Positions 36,531 to 46,162 of a stretch of 64,000 nt of DNA are shown piece after piece. Source of the stretch: Euryarchaeota archaeon TMED117 (GTDB lineage Archaea > Thermoplasmatota > Poseidoniia > Poseidoniales > Poseidoniaceae); contig NHFS02000013.1 of assembly GCA_002171315.2 (NCBI GenBank), positions 1 through 64,000 of the forward strand, in the 5' to 3' direction. The position numbers were made by a program, and so were the translations under genes. The stretch's first letter is position 1. Each line of letters begins with the position of its first letter. The notes under the pieces were generated by a model that did not search any database, was not told where the DNA came from, and saw only the letters and a program-made list of their open reading frames with translations.

Positions 36531-37661
36531 TTGAGCGACAAGCGAGACTACTACGAAGTGCTTGACGTTGAACGTTCCGCAACTGAGAAGGATCTCAAGA
36601 ATGCCTTCCGCCGACTTGCTAGGAAATATCACCCTGATCGAAGCGAAGAAGAAGATGCAGAGAACAAATTCAAGGAAATTCAAGAAGCCTATGCAGTATT
36701 ATCAGACTCAGAGAAGAGAGCTCATTATGATCGATTTGGACATGATTCGCCTGCAGGTAATCCCTTTGGTGGATTTTCCGGTGGCGGATTTAACATCAAC
36801 CTTGAAGATCTTCTTGGGGGTGATTTTTTCTCTGGTTTCTTTGGAGGTGGAGGCGGTGGGCGGAGAAGAGAACGTCGTGGTTCTGACATTCTCATACGAC
36901 ATAGTATCGATATGGCCACTGTCATCTCAGGAAGTGATGAATCCATAGAACTTGATTTACCATCTGAATGTCTCGTTTGCAGTGGAACTGGAGCCAAAGG
37001 GGGCAGTACTACCACGTGCAACACTTGTCAAGGCCAAGGAAAAGTACGTGTGCGCCAACAAATTGGTCCCTTTGTCAATGAAATTGTTCAAGATTGTCGT
37101 GAATGTGGAGGTGTTGGTTCAACCATCGATTCGAAGTGCGAAGATTGTTCTGGCCTCGGTCACAAAATTGAATCAAAAACCATTCGATTCTCAGTACCAC
37201 CAGGGGCTGAAGATGGAACAAGACTCCGTTTAAGAGGCCAAGGTCAGCCTGCCGAAAGAGGCCAAGGGAAGAGCGGAGATCTTCTCGTTGAAATCGAATT
37301 ACTCACGCATCCATGGTTTGAAAGAAACGGTTCAGATTTGATCATGTCTCTCCCTCTTGGCTATCCTGACCTCGTTCTTGGAACTACAATTACAATTGAT
37401 CATGTTGACGGTAAAAAATTGGATATTGTAATACCCGCTAAATCCTCAGCTGGACATACTCTTGAAATCAAAAAGCGTGGATTGCCACACTTAAGGCGAG
37501 GTGGAAGAGGTGATGTCATTGTCTTGCTTAAACTGCATATGCCGAAGTCAATTTCTAAAGCAGAAAAAAACCAACTCAAGGCAATGAAAGAAGGCCTGAA
37601 TCCTGATGACCAATTCCAAACAATCCTTGATGATGCATCAGATCGCAGAATAAATGGTTGA
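36531..37661 (+). CDS. dnaJ: Chaperone DnaJ (type I Hsp40)
   Basis: 376 residues from TTG 36531, chosen because GGTGG lies at 36522-36526 and the product then starts SDKRDYYEVLD like other DnaJ proteins. A GTG at 36501 would add ten residues. The J domain carries the HPD motif (KYHPDRS). A Gly/Phe-rich linker follows. Four zinc-binding CxxCxGxG repeats are complete (CLVCSGTG, CNTCQGQG, CRECGGVG, CEDCSGLG). Then come the substrate-binding C-terminal domains. DnaJ delivers unfolded proteins to DnaK and stimulates its ATPase; dnaK and grpE are not in this window. The stop codon abuts the stop of the convergent gene without any intervening base. Confidence 0.95.
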   Translation: MSDKRDYYEVLDVERSATEKDLKNAFRRLARKYHPDRSEEEDAENKFKEIQEAYAVLSDSEKRAHYDRFGHDSPAGNPFGGFSGGGFNINLEDLLGGDFFSGFFGGGGGGRRRERRGSDILIRHSIDMATVISGSDESIELDLPSECLVCSGTGAKGGSTTTCNTCQGQGKVRVRQQIGPFVNEIVQDCRECGGVGSTIDSKCEDCSGLGHKIESKTIRFSVPPGAEDGTRLRLRGQGQPAERGQGKSGDLLVEIELLTHPWFERNGSDLIMSLPLGYPDLVLGTTITIDHVDGKKLDIVIPAKSSAGHTLEIKKRGLPHLRRGGRGDVIVLLKLHMPKSISKAEKNQLKAMKEGLNPDDQFQTILDDASDRRING

Positions 37662-39884
37662 TTATTCCTCTTCTGATAATCGAGAAAGAGTTGCAGGAAT
37701 TCTCATTCCCCTTGGTTTCCCATCAACATGACCGTTCAATTCGATATCAACCTGGGCTCCGTCTCCTTTGAGTTCAACTGTTAGGAAAATCATGGTTCCT
37801 TTTGCAATTGAATCCACAAAGATTTCTTCACCTTGATGGAGCAATCGTGGCTCAACATTGGTTACTTCCCATGGACTTCCATGAGGGGCCTCAAATCTGA
37901 ATGCTGAAACTTCCCATGTCTCTTCTGGTGTGTGGAGGCCAATCAATAATGGCCAATTTCCTTCGGTTTTGGATAGACGTTGATCAAGTTTCCAAATTGC
38001 GAGCGATGTACCTTGCGTCGAATATGTCCTGTCAGGAACACCCCATGATTCGCAAGCAGATTGCCACGGAAGTGTGGCCACCGCTTCGAGGGATTTGACA
38101 AGTGTTTTTCTTGTCTGTTTTGGAGTCTCTGTGCCACTATCAAGTAACTCACTAAGTATCTTCAATCGTTCTCGAACTGCTCCTAATCGGCGTCCTTCAT
38201 TGCGAGTGGATTTTATTTTGTAGAGTAAAAATAATGCGGGAAGAATCATTGTGATTCCAAGAATCCATCGTATGGCTGATCCCCATAGTTTCGCTTCATC
38301 TGAAGGTGGGAACCACGGTTCCTCCCCTTCTTCTATTGTTACCTTCGTTGCAGTTATGGTGTAAGATACGCTTTGTAAGTCATTACTCCACGTTTGGTTT
38401 GTAAGGATGCTTTCGTTCTTGTGGGAGAACACAATCAGATGCATTCCTGGTCCAACATTCAGATAAACCTCTCCTTCATTGGAAAACGAATCAAAGTCGA
38501 TATTGTATTCCGATTTAGTATCAAAACTCTCTTGGTCAAGTTCCCAGACAGTTGCTAATAGGTTCTGATCAGATGTTCGTATCACGATGTGAATGCGATG
38601 CAATGAATCTACCCAACCGTCGACAGACAAGAGGTAAACATCCGTTTTGTCCATTGCTGCCAATGTTAAACTCCCTTGGAAATCCTCAGTACTCTCGCTA
38701 GATAAAATAGGCCATGTGGCAGTATTCTCTGGTTCACCGGGCATAAAACTCGGAGCATCTACACTTAGATTCCCGTCTGAAAACGATCCGATTGAAACAT
38801 CAACCCAATGAACATCTGAAGTAATTTTCAACATTGCCATCGTCGAATTTGGATAAGCATAAACTCGTTGAATCCTATTTTTTTGGATTTCAATTTCAGG
38901 CATAGTGATCCAATTTTCACCTATTTTTACAGATAATTCGGCTTTGATATCCTCGACCATTGGGGCTATTTTCACATAATTTGTTTCATCGAAACTAAAA
39001 GCTGATTGTGATGTCATGTGACCTATCTGTGTGAATGTGAGCGTACTGTCATCGATCTGTTGTGTGAGAGACTTTGAATGAATTGCGCGCTGTAGTGCAT
39101 ATGCTGAATTTGTAGCAGTTGTTGAAATCTTGACGATCAATCTACCATCTTCAACAATTTCGATGTATTCTGTTAAAGCTAAGAGGTCAGGGTTGATACC
39201 AGTTGCAGACTCGATAACAAGTGGAATTGGGGATTCAACTGTTGCATTTTGGAAGAAGAAATCAAACCGTATTTGATTGGATGTGTGGTGGAGTTTGAAT
39301 TCAATGAGGTCGCCTTCTAGGGCTTCTATTCCCCAATATTCTGGTGCATCAGAGCGAACCAAACCAGATTCAAACCAAGTAGTAGAGTAGGCTCCAGAAG
39401 AGATTGTATTCAAGTTTCCACGGTGCACATCCACGCATTCTGTTGACGATGCGCAACGACCATTGGTGTCCAGTGTGAAGTTTTCCTCAGGAGAGGGTCG
39501 TTGAGAGGGGTGTTGAGAGTCAGCAGTGATAAGAATCGATGTGGTTATGGTCTCGGTTTCTGGAGATGAGATTGAAACATTGGCTAAGCCAGTTCCAGTA
39601 GCAACGTGGGTTGCAATTGACGCAGACGTTATTGTTGTGCCGTTTTCCTCAATTGAAACCGAGCAAAAATCACATCCGACGGCAACTGAAATTACATCTC
39701 CAACAGAAACGGATTCAGTGAAATCATAACTTGTGGCAGAATTTAATGTAATCATCTGTACTCTTTCATCGATGATGAAGACCGTAGGAGATTCATCGGC
39801 AAGTGTACTCGTAGGGAGTTGACAAAGCAGAAGAATAGCCAACAGAATTAGACCAGTTCTATGGCGTGTGTTCTGACCTCCCAT
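37662..39884 (-). CDS. Type I membrane protein with large exterior and a cytoplasmic domain, unknown
   Basis: 740 residues from ATG 39884, which gives a clean signal peptide (TGLILLAILLLCQLPTSTLA); an upstream start at 39944 is less likely. The exterior of about 500 residues is strand-rich with pre-peptidase-C-like modules and many N-x-S/T sites. A helix near residues 530-553 (IRWILGITMILPALFLLY) precedes about 185 cytoplasmic residues: a helical part (RLKILSELLDSG..KTLVKSLEAVATL) and a strand-rich domain. The family is not recognised. The two-sided architecture would suit a sensor or a cell-envelope scaffold. Confidence 0.65.
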   Translation of the reverse strand: MGGQNTRHRTGLILLAILLLCQLPTSTLADESPTVFIIDERVQMITLNSATSYDFTESVSVGDVISVAVGCDFCSVSIEENGTTITSASIATHVATGTGLANVSISSPETETITTSILITADSQHPSQRPSPEENFTLDTNGRCASSTECVDVHRGNLNTISSGAYSTTWFESGLVRSDAPEYWGIEALEGDLIEFKLHHTSNQIRFDFFFQNATVESPIPLVIESATGINPDLLALTEYIEIVEDGRLIVKISTTATNSAYALQRAIHSKSLTQQIDDSTLTFTQIGHMTSQSAFSFDETNYVKIAPMVEDIKAELSVKIGENWITMPEIEIQKNRIQRVYAYPNSTMAMLKITSDVHWVDVSIGSFSDGNLSVDAPSFMPGEPENTATWPILSSESTEDFQGSLTLAAMDKTDVYLLSVDGWVDSLHRIHIVIRTSDQNLLATVWELDQESFDTKSEYNIDFDSFSNEGEVYLNVGPGMHLIVFSHKNESILTNQTWSNDLQSVSYTITATKVTIEEGEEPWFPPSDEAKLWGSAIRWILGITMILPALFLLYKIKSTRNEGRRLGAVRERLKILSELLDSGTETPKQTRKTLVKSLEAVATLPWQSACESWGVPDRTYSTQGTSLAIWKLDQRLSKTEGNWPLLIGLHTPEETWEVSAFRFEAPHGSPWEVTNVEPRLLHQGEEIFVDSIAKGTMIFLTVELKGDGAQVDIELNGHVDGKPRGMRIPATLSRLSEEE

Positions 39885-39968
39885 GGAATAGGGTCTGACC
39901 TCTACTCTTTGAACACTTTCTTTTTCATGAGTAACACCCTTCAAGAAGCAGAGTACTCAGGAGTGACT

Positions 39969-41738
39969 ATGGCGGAAGGTCTAGGACGCACAGTCTTGCA
40001 CCGTTCCCGTTTTGCCCGAATTTGGGGTCTTGGTAACAGAAGTAATCCTGTTGCTCAAACACCATGTTTGATATCAGCCTTGAATGATCCAAAGGAGTTG
40101 GAAGAAATTGCTCCTTTTCGTTCAAGTCAGACTCGAACGATTCCAGCTAAGCTGAAAATCGATACACCTCATTGCCTTACACCTCCAAACTTTGATGTGC
40201 CAGGACCCGTTTTTGAGGCCTCCATTGGCCATGTATTACCTCCTTCTCTGGATGAAGCGAATGCTGGTGAATCTGCTGATACAGGGTCGGTTTTACCCCT
40301 CTCATGGCAGCGATTGCATCATGACCCATCATTACTGGCAGATGACCTGAAGCCGCACATTGTTGTTCTCGTTGATGCAGTTCAGCTAGCGGCACAATCA
40401 GGGAAATTGGTAAAGGCCATCGCTGTTATCAAAAATCGATTTCCTGGAGCCCTACTCTGGACTCCTGGATTAGGTGGACCAGATAATGCTGCAGTTCTTG
40501 CATGGTTTGGCGTTGATATCTTTGATTTTTCACGTTCTGGATTTGCGGTTGCCTCTGAACATCTTCTCACAGCATTCGGCCCACGTGCTCCGCTAGAGGG
40601 GGAAGAATGCTCTCCACTCGTTGCGGTCAATCATTACGACCAATCATTGCGCACAGTTCGTTCAGCAATAGCATCTGGTACACTCCGAACACTTGCTGAA
40701 CAGCAGAGTTTGAACAGCCCAAAACTTGTTGAGCATATGAGGTTCTTTGACAAGTTGCTCAAGGAATCTTCGAATGTGATGCGAATTCATCCTCTGGGTG
40801 TCAATCGTATCGATTATCTAAGTACAACGAGCCATCAAGATTCTTCGGTTGAGCAATGGGTTGATTTCATTTCAAACGAGTATCAAGTTCCTGAGAAGTT
40901 GGATAATGTCCTCGTATTACTTCCTTGTTCTGCACGAAAACCATATCGATTATCCAAATCGCATCGTAAATTTATCCAAGCATTAGGAACAAATGCTTGC
41001 CATGAAGTCATGGTAACTTCGCCACTAGGACTTGTTCCGAGAGATCTTGAAGATGTGTGGCCAGCAGCGTTCTATGACATTCCTGTGACAGGAGATTGGT
41101 CTCTTGACGAAGTTCATAGAATCCAATCGATGATAACAAACCTTGTTGCTAGGCACAACTACAAAGCAATCATCAACCATAGCGGAATGGATTTGCAAAT
41201 TGATGACGTCGATGTTACTGATACAAGGCAAGGCGAAAGTTCTGGGTCAAGAACGGCTTTACAAAGACTGACAGAGGCAGTTCAAGTTGCAAAGGAAGGA
41301 CATCAAATCCATCGAAGGAAAGGCGAGAAAGTAAACCTCGATCGTTTCAGGAGCATCTCTCGATATCTTCACAAATCCGATGATTGGCTTGATGATTGTA
41401 GAATTCGAGGTAAGCCACCTCGTTGGAAGATTGAACGAGATGGTAAACAAATTGCTCTATGGTCGTTTGAACGAGCAGGGTTCTCATTCAGTAAAGATGC
41501 AGTGAAATATCTTGATGCCTGCTCAGCTCTACCTCGAGTTCATCTCGTTGACGGCGTAAAATGGAAAGGGGATTTACACTATGGAATCGTCAAGTCGTTT
41601 GACCCTGGAATTCTCATGGGCCAAGATTTGATTGTTATGCAAAACGATGCTGCAGTTGGTCTCGCCAGAAGTATTGCTCCTGGATGGGAATGGGCAGGAA
41701 CACCTGGAAGATTGGCAAAATTGCATCAACGAATATAG
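39969..41738 (+). CDS. arcS: Archaeosine synthase ArcS (TgtA2)
   Basis: 589 residues from ATG 39969, supported by AGGAGTGA at 39959-39966; earlier starts would overlap the divergent gene. The N-terminal half is a catalytically degenerate TGT-like barrel. The ArcS hallmark PCSARKPYRLSKSH lies around Cys320, and the C terminus is a PUA domain (VHLVDGVKWKGDL ... IVMQNDAAVGLARS). ArcS acts on preQ0 at position 15 of archaeal tRNA on the way to archaeosine: it attaches an amino-acid donor (lysine in the ArcS/RaSEA route, glutamine in the original proposal). The gene precedes rps15 by 62 nt. Neither tgtA nor the radical-SAM partner is in the window. Confidence 0.9.
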   Translation: MAEGLGRTVLHRSRFARIWGLGNRSNPVAQTPCLISALNDPKELEEIAPFRSSQTRTIPAKLKIDTPHCLTPPNFDVPGPVFEASIGHVLPPSLDEANAGESADTGSVLPLSWQRLHHDPSLLADDLKPHIVVLVDAVQLAAQSGKLVKAIAVIKNRFPGALLWTPGLGGPDNAAVLAWFGVDIFDFSRSGFAVASEHLLTAFGPRAPLEGEECSPLVAVNHYDQSLRTVRSAIASGTLRTLAEQQSLNSPKLVEHMRFFDKLLKESSNVMRIHPLGVNRIDYLSTTSHQDSSVEQWVDFISNEYQVPEKLDNVLVLLPCSARKPYRLSKSHRKFIQALGTNACHEVMVTSPLGLVPRDLEDVWPAAFYDIPVTGDWSLDEVHRIQSMITNLVARHNYKAIINHSGMDLQIDDVDVTDTRQGESSGSRTALQRLTEAVQVAKEGHQIHRRKGEKVNLDRFRSISRYLHKSDDWLDDCRIRGKPPRWKIERDGKQIALWSFERAGFSFSKDAVKYLDACSALPRVHLVDGVKWKGDLHYGIVKSFDPGILMGQDLIVMQNDAAVGLARSIAPGWEWAGTPGRLAKLHQRI

Positions 41739-41800
41739 TCTCAATCAGCGATGTGATTAAGAAGGGAGAGCAAGTCGCAAGGCTGCTCGGAGTAGTCAAT

Positions 41801-42256
41801 ATGGCACGTATGTACGCATCCAAGAGAGGAAAAAGTGGCTCATCGAAGCCTTTCATGACAGAAGCTCCTTCATGGTCTAACAAAGACGTAAAGGAGATTG
41901 AGTCCCTCATTCTTCAATATTCTAAGGACGGCATGTCCACAGCGCAAATCGGTACAGTTCTTCGTGACAAGCACGCTGTTCCAAATGTCCGATTAGTTCT
42001 CGGAAAGCGTATCGGTGCAGTTCTCAGCGAGAATGGCGAAAGCAGCACCTATCCAGAAGATTTGATGAACCTCATGCGCCAAGCAGTTGCTATCATCGAA
42101 CACCTTACCTCAAACAGTAGAGATCTTCACAACAAGCGTTCTCTTGAACTAACTGAAGCAAAGATTCGTCGACTAGGAAACTACTACAAAGCAGAAGGTC
42201 GTTTAGATTCAGATTGGCGCTACAAGCGTGACCAACTCAGACTAATCGTCGAGTGA
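41801..42256 (+). CDS. rps15: Small ribosomal subunit protein uS15
   Basis: 151 residues from ATG 41801 (MARMYASKRGKSGSSKP), which matches the archaeal/eukaryotic uS15 N terminus; an upstream ATG at 41684 overlaps arcS. Conserved blocks include IGTVLRDKHAVPNVRLV, SRDLHNKRSLELTEAKIRRL and YYKAEGRLDSDWRY. It binds 16S rRNA helices in the platform of the 30S subunit. The gene is followed by a DHH-like gene, an order I recall from other archaea where RecJ-like genes follow rps15. Confidence 0.95.
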   Translation: MARMYASKRGKSGSSKPFMTEAPSWSNKDVKEIESLILQYSKDGMSTAQIGTVLRDKHAVPNVRLVLGKRIGAVLSENGESSTYPEDLMNLMRQAVAIIEHLTSNSRDLHNKRSLELTEAKIRRLGNYYKAEGRLDSDWRYKRDQLRLIVE

Positions 42257-42303
42257 TTGGGAGCATTCATGTGTAACGGGGTTGAGGCCCTGTTGGGTCA
42301 GAC

Positions 42304-43206
42304 ATGCACGATTTACTTCAGACGACATTTCTTTCTCCATTGAAAGAAGATCTTGTCAAAGCATCTCAGTACATTGCAAAAGGGCCGTTGGTATTGACCG
42401 CTTCTGCTGATTTAGAAGGACTACTCGCACTTGGGTTTCTTGAAGCAGCTCTCCTAGATTCAGGAATCTCATATTCTCGACGATTTATACGACCTATGAA
42501 GAATATTCCTCGAGACGAACAAAATATTGTACCAGATTACAAAGGTACGAAGATTGTGTTTATTGATTCATTCGCAAAAACTGACATTCAGGATTCAGAC
42601 AATGTTATGATCATAAAACCAAGAGAGGTTGAAGTACAATTTCCTCATTCTGAACAAAAAAGAAGAGGGACAGTTGATGCAGTGATTCAAGCATCTGCAA
42701 TCGCATCAATGCTTTCACCAAGCGGAGCAAAAGTAACACCGTTCCGCCCATATACTGGTGCAGGCCAATGGCTCATGGAAGGGCTTGATACAACGATTGA
42801 TCCAATACATACCCTCGTGAGAGACTTTCTACGCGATGAAGGGACAATCCAGATTGTTCCTCTTCCAGAAGTACAACAACCACGTATCGAAATGATACCT
42901 GGCCTCTCTAAGAGACGTCTAAACAAATTGAGTGACTTGTGGATTGATATGAATGCAAATCAACGTTCACAGGCATTATCTGAATTTTGCCTCCCCTCTC
43001 TTTCAACGGAAGGGATTTCAACTGCTCGTTTTGAAGAGTTGGTATGGAAACGTATGGTTATTCCTGGTCAAGCATCGGATTTGGCTTCTATTGTTCATGA
43101 TTTGCAAAAAGGGTGGCCAGAAACGATTGATACATCTCTCGTTTTCGCAAGTAGATTACTTGATTCATGGCTTCGAACAGGCCACCTTGCTGAATCGACG
43201 GATTGA
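42304..43206 (+). CDS. Degenerate DHH-superfamily (RecJ/GAN/Cdc45-like) protein, probably inactive
   Basis: 300 residues. The N-terminal pattern GPLVLTASADLEGLLALGFL occupies the place of the first DHH-family motif (normally HxDxDG). VFIDSF (about residues 79-84) resembles the second strand motif. The metal-binding Asp/His residues are largely missing and no DHH triplet is present. The C-terminal half is helical with IPGLSKRRLNKLSDL, somewhat like a helix-hairpin element. The position after rps15 matches archaeal RecJ-like genes as I recall them. In archaea such proteins join the GINS-MCM replicative helicase; inactive members would parallel eukaryotic Cdc45. The assignment combines context with weak motifs, so confidence is moderate. 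Confidence 0.5.
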   Translation: MHDLLQTTFLSPLKEDLVKASQYIAKGPLVLTASADLEGLLALGFLEAALLDSGISYSRRFIRPMKNIPRDEQNIVPDYKGTKIVFIDSFAKTDIQDSDNVMIIKPREVEVQFPHSEQKRRGTVDAVIQASAIASMLSPSGAKVTPFRPYTGAGQWLMEGLDTTIDPIHTLVRDFLRDEGTIQIVPLPEVQQPRIEMIPGLSKRRLNKLSDLWIDMNANQRSQALSEFCLPSLSTEGISTARFEELVWKRMVIPGQASDLASIVHDLQKGWPETIDTSLVFASRLLDSWLRTGHLAESTD

Positions 43207-43231
43207 AACATCATGAGAATGTGGCATTGAT

Positions 43232-43582
43232 ATGGCGATTGAGAGACTGCTAACTGGAAGTATACGCGAACGCGTGCAGGATTTGATGTCAACTGAAGAT
43301 TTGATCATCGAATCGTTCAAGGACATTGTCAAAGACGAACTGAAACTTCATATTCGAACTAAAATTGAGGAAGACCCGGATTTACACGCAGAAATACGGG
43401 AGGCAGTTTCATACTACTTCCAGCAAAAAGCTCGTTCAGTCTATGCTGAATTGAAAGCGACAAGAGCTGCAACTCGCCTCGGATTACGTCTTCTTCCCGA
43501 TGAACTTCAAGGTGAAGTCGGTGAAGCACTCATTGGCTTGTTTGAAAAAGAACTTGGGACTCTTTTGGACAAGGCACTTTGA
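43232..43582 (+). CDS. Small helical protein, unknown
   Basis: 116 residues, soluble and rich in Glu, Lys and Leu, predicted almost wholly helical (for example AEIREAVSYYFQQKARSVY). There is no signal peptide and no recognised motif. It starts 25 nt after the DHH-like gene, so cotranscription with rps15 and that gene is likely. In other archaea this locus often holds pcc1 and rps3ae, but the sequence does not look like either. Confidence 0.6.
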   Translation: MAIERLLTGSIRERVQDLMSTEDLIIESFKDIVKDELKLHIRTKIEEDPDLHAEIREAVSYYFQQKARSVYAELKATRAATRLGLRLLPDELQGEVGEALIGLFEKELGTLLDKAL

Positions 43583-43660
43583 ATCAAAAATCATACCAAC
43601 TCCTCACAGACGAGCGTTGATGTTATACGCTTGTTGTTCAGCCATACATTTGGGGATAGA

Positions 43661-45703
43661 ATGCAGAGACAAGCAGTACTCATCTTGAGTTGCTTTTTGT
43701 TTGCAATCTTTTTACCCTCAAATGCATTTGTTGGAGTATCTTCTGCCGAAGATATCACCGTTTGGAATGATTCCGTAGAGGCTGATTTGTATCTGATTGA
43801 ATCAGGAGGTAATTCCATACTAAATCCATTTGAGGATTTACTTGCTGAAACTCCCACCTCTGCTTCGTTCGAAACAGCATTGACCTCCTCCGAACAAATT
43901 GAGAAATGGACCCTTCCTTCCGCATGGTCAGGTGTTGTCCCAGATGATACTTGGTCTCTCGATATCTATTACGAGGTATCGGATGCAGGTGGTGCGCAAC
44001 TGAACTTGTCTGCGACGGTGACTATTGGAGGCTCTACGTTCACTGGTTATCTTGATCAAGGTTCCTCATTTGTTGCGGCAGGAAGTGGGTTTGTGACAAT
44101 TGATATTCCTGTAGAGAGTGTTACCGTAAGTGGTACGTCCGAGGTCTCCCTCACACTGAGTGCCCGTACAATCGTGTTTAGCGTCCCATCAAGCGGAGCG
44201 AGTATTGAATTCCTATGGGGAAGTGTGGAAGAACCTTCGAAAATTTCTGCAAACCTTCCTCTTGTTGACCTCACGCTTGAAGAGCCAGTTGTTGATGGAG
44301 ACGTTGTTTATCTTGGATTGCGAATTGAATCACCTTTTGGTATGGAAGCACTTGTGTTTTCTGATTCAATCAGTTTGAGTGTTGGTAACATTCTAATTGA
44401 AACAGATCCTACAGAGGTCTCCGAAGGAGATGCAATTCTAGTCATATGGACATGGGACGGGGCTTCAGGTGGAGTTGAAACAATTGATATCTCAACGGAA
44501 TATGTTCTCCAAGCTGGTGTAAAACTCACTGGATCTACGACGTTTGAAATTGAAACGTTTGACAGTAATGGCGGAAGTGGTGGATATTATCCCTTAAATG
44601 AGCCCTTGCGAAGTAGTGGTAGAGGTTCTCCGTTGAGTATTACCATTGACATGGCACTTGAGACAAGGGATAGTTCACTCCACTTGTCAAGGTCTACAAC
44701 CCTTGAAATCGGTGGCGAAATGGCATTTTGGATGCGATGGGGTTTGGATCATATAGGGGATGAAACAATACCCCTTTCTCCTGTTTTGAAGAATTTCCAA
44801 TCGGATGGTGTAACAGATGATGAACGAGGAAGTCGTGTCATTGAAAGTCCAGAAGTCAATGCATTTGAAGGATTTATGGAGTCGTATTACATTACATATT
44901 TCCAAACTGGATTGGGCATAGAATCTGAGGAACTTCTTGGGGATTTATCAAAATCCGTTACCTTTGCCATCACACTGGATTTGTTGGGTGAAGAACGGGT
45001 GAAAAATGCGCCTCTAACACTTCGCATTGATAGTTTGACTCCTATCGAAGATGGGGGTAATTACAACCTTCTGCGTTCATTCATAAAATCACAGCCATCT
45101 CCATTGTGGTCTGGATACGACCTCACAGCCTCCGTTTCAACGTCTATTATGACTTCATTTACGATTGTAGAACTCGACGCTTCTGACCTTCTTGAGATTG
45201 AATATCTCCGATTCCCTTGGGGTGAGATGGTGACAATTACTGGCGAAGATTTGACTCAATCGGATGAATTTACGATCAGAACGGTTCCCACTTCATCTCC
45301 GCTGCATGCACCGCTTGGTTTGACTGTACTCGTTGTTATCATCTTGGCAGGTGGACTTTTCTGTGCATTTAGGATTGTTCGCCAAAGAAATCGTTATCCT
45401 CTCTTGATTGAAACGATTCTTATCCCAATGGTTTTCCTCATGCATTTCTTTGCTTATCCTCCTTTGTTCGTAATTTCAACAAGCGGTGGCGTTGCCTTGA
45501 TTTGGTTAGCAACCGCTCTTGCGTCTCCAACGGTAGCAACTGGTGCTGCTAAAGATGCTCCAGCCAAGGCACCAAATATTGTTACGAGTTTCCCTACAAT
45601 CAATTGCCCTCAATGCGGTACGCCCAATCCTGTGACGTCAAATGAGCGCCCAATTCGTTTGGAGTGCACTGGCTGTGGGCGAGTGATTAAGATTGTTGCA
45701 TGA
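43661..45703 (+). CDS. Exported membrane protein with C-terminal zinc ribbon, unknown
   Basis: 680 residues from ATG 43661, which gives a good signal peptide (RQAVLILSCFLFAIFLP); a TTG at 43631 is an in-frame alternative. About 530 exterior residues are strand-rich with beta-sandwich character. Hydrophobic segments near the end (LGLTVLVVIILAGGLFCAF, ETILIPMVFLMHFFAYP and FVISTSGGVALIWLATAL) anchor the protein. The last 40 residues form a zinc ribbon (CPQCGTPN and CTGCGRV), predicted cytoplasmic. No enzymatic motif was found. Confidence 0.65.
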   Translation: MQRQAVLILSCFLFAIFLPSNAFVGVSSAEDITVWNDSVEADLYLIESGGNSILNPFEDLLAETPTSASFETALTSSEQIEKWTLPSAWSGVVPDDTWSLDIYYEVSDAGGAQLNLSATVTIGGSTFTGYLDQGSSFVAAGSGFVTIDIPVESVTVSGTSEVSLTLSARTIVFSVPSSGASIEFLWGSVEEPSKISANLPLVDLTLEEPVVDGDVVYLGLRIESPFGMEALVFSDSISLSVGNILIETDPTEVSEGDAILVIWTWDGASGGVETIDISTEYVLQAGVKLTGSTTFEIETFDSNGGSGGYYPLNEPLRSSGRGSPLSITIDMALETRDSSLHLSRSTTLEIGGEMAFWMRWGLDHIGDETIPLSPVLKNFQSDGVTDDERGSRVIESPEVNAFEGFMESYYITYFQTGLGIESEELLGDLSKSVTFAITLDLLGEERVKNAPLTLRIDSLTPIEDGGNYNLLRSFIKSQPSPLWSGYDLTASVSTSIMTSFTIVELDASDLLEIEYLRFPWGEMVTITGEDLTQSDEFTIRTVPTSSPLHAPLGLTVLVVIILAGGLFCAFRIVRQRNRYPLLIETILIPMVFLMHFFAYPPLFVISTSGGVALIWLATALASPTVATGAAKDAPAKAPNIVTSFPTINCPQCGTPNPVTSNERPIRLECTGCGRVIKIVA

Positions 45704-45742
45704 TGTCAAAACTATCATGAACATCAACCTACAGGCTACGTC

Positions 45743-46159
45743 ATGAGCGAAACAGTAGCAGACCTCGTCCTTGATGATGAACACGTAACAATTGGATTAG
45801 AAGATACGTTAGTTGAAGGATGCAAAAGATTGGTAAGCATACCTTCTGGGATTCTTGTTGTTCTTGATGATGAAGATCAAGTCAAAGGAGTCATTGGACA
45901 ACGGCAAATGCTCAAAGCAATTGGAAACGGCGTTGATGTTACCGAAACAACATGCAAAGAAGTAATGGAGATGGATGTGCTAAAAGTTCCATTAACTGAT
46001 GCGATAGCAGATGTCATAAAATCTGTAAATGAACGTATGCCTCAAGCCGTGGTTGCTGTCAATGAAGATGGAGCGTTTGAAGGCTACTTCTCCCCAGAGG
46101 ACTATCGTCAGGCACAATCCATCCTTTCAGCTAACCCCTCTTTGGGAAGTCTTGATTGA
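45743..46159 (+). CDS. CBS-domain-pair protein
   Basis: 138 residues made of two CBS motifs in tandem: the first with PSGILVVLDDEDQVKGVIG, the second with PQAVVAVNEDGAFEGYFS. CBS pairs bind adenosine nucleotides such as AMP, ATP or S-adenosylmethionine and usually regulate a partner. No fused effector domain is present, so the partner is unknown. The gene stands alone on the plus strand, converging with gltX after only 3 nt. Confidence 0.85.
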   Translation: MSETVADLVLDDEHVTIGLEDTLVEGCKRLVSIPSGILVVLDDEDQVKGVIGQRQMLKAIGNGVDVTETTCKEVMEMDVLKVPLTDAIADVIKSVNERMPQAVVAVNEDGAFEGYFSPEDYRQAQSILSANPSLGSLD

Positions 46160-46162
46160 GAG

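Noticed and set aside
36501..37661. A dnaK-grpE-dnaJ heat-shock cluster
   Set aside because: Only DnaJ is present; neighbours on both sides are unrelated membrane proteins.
43232..43582. KEOPS subunit Pcc1
   Set aside because: The position is suggestive, but the sequence is nearly all helical and lacks the Pcc1 strand pattern.
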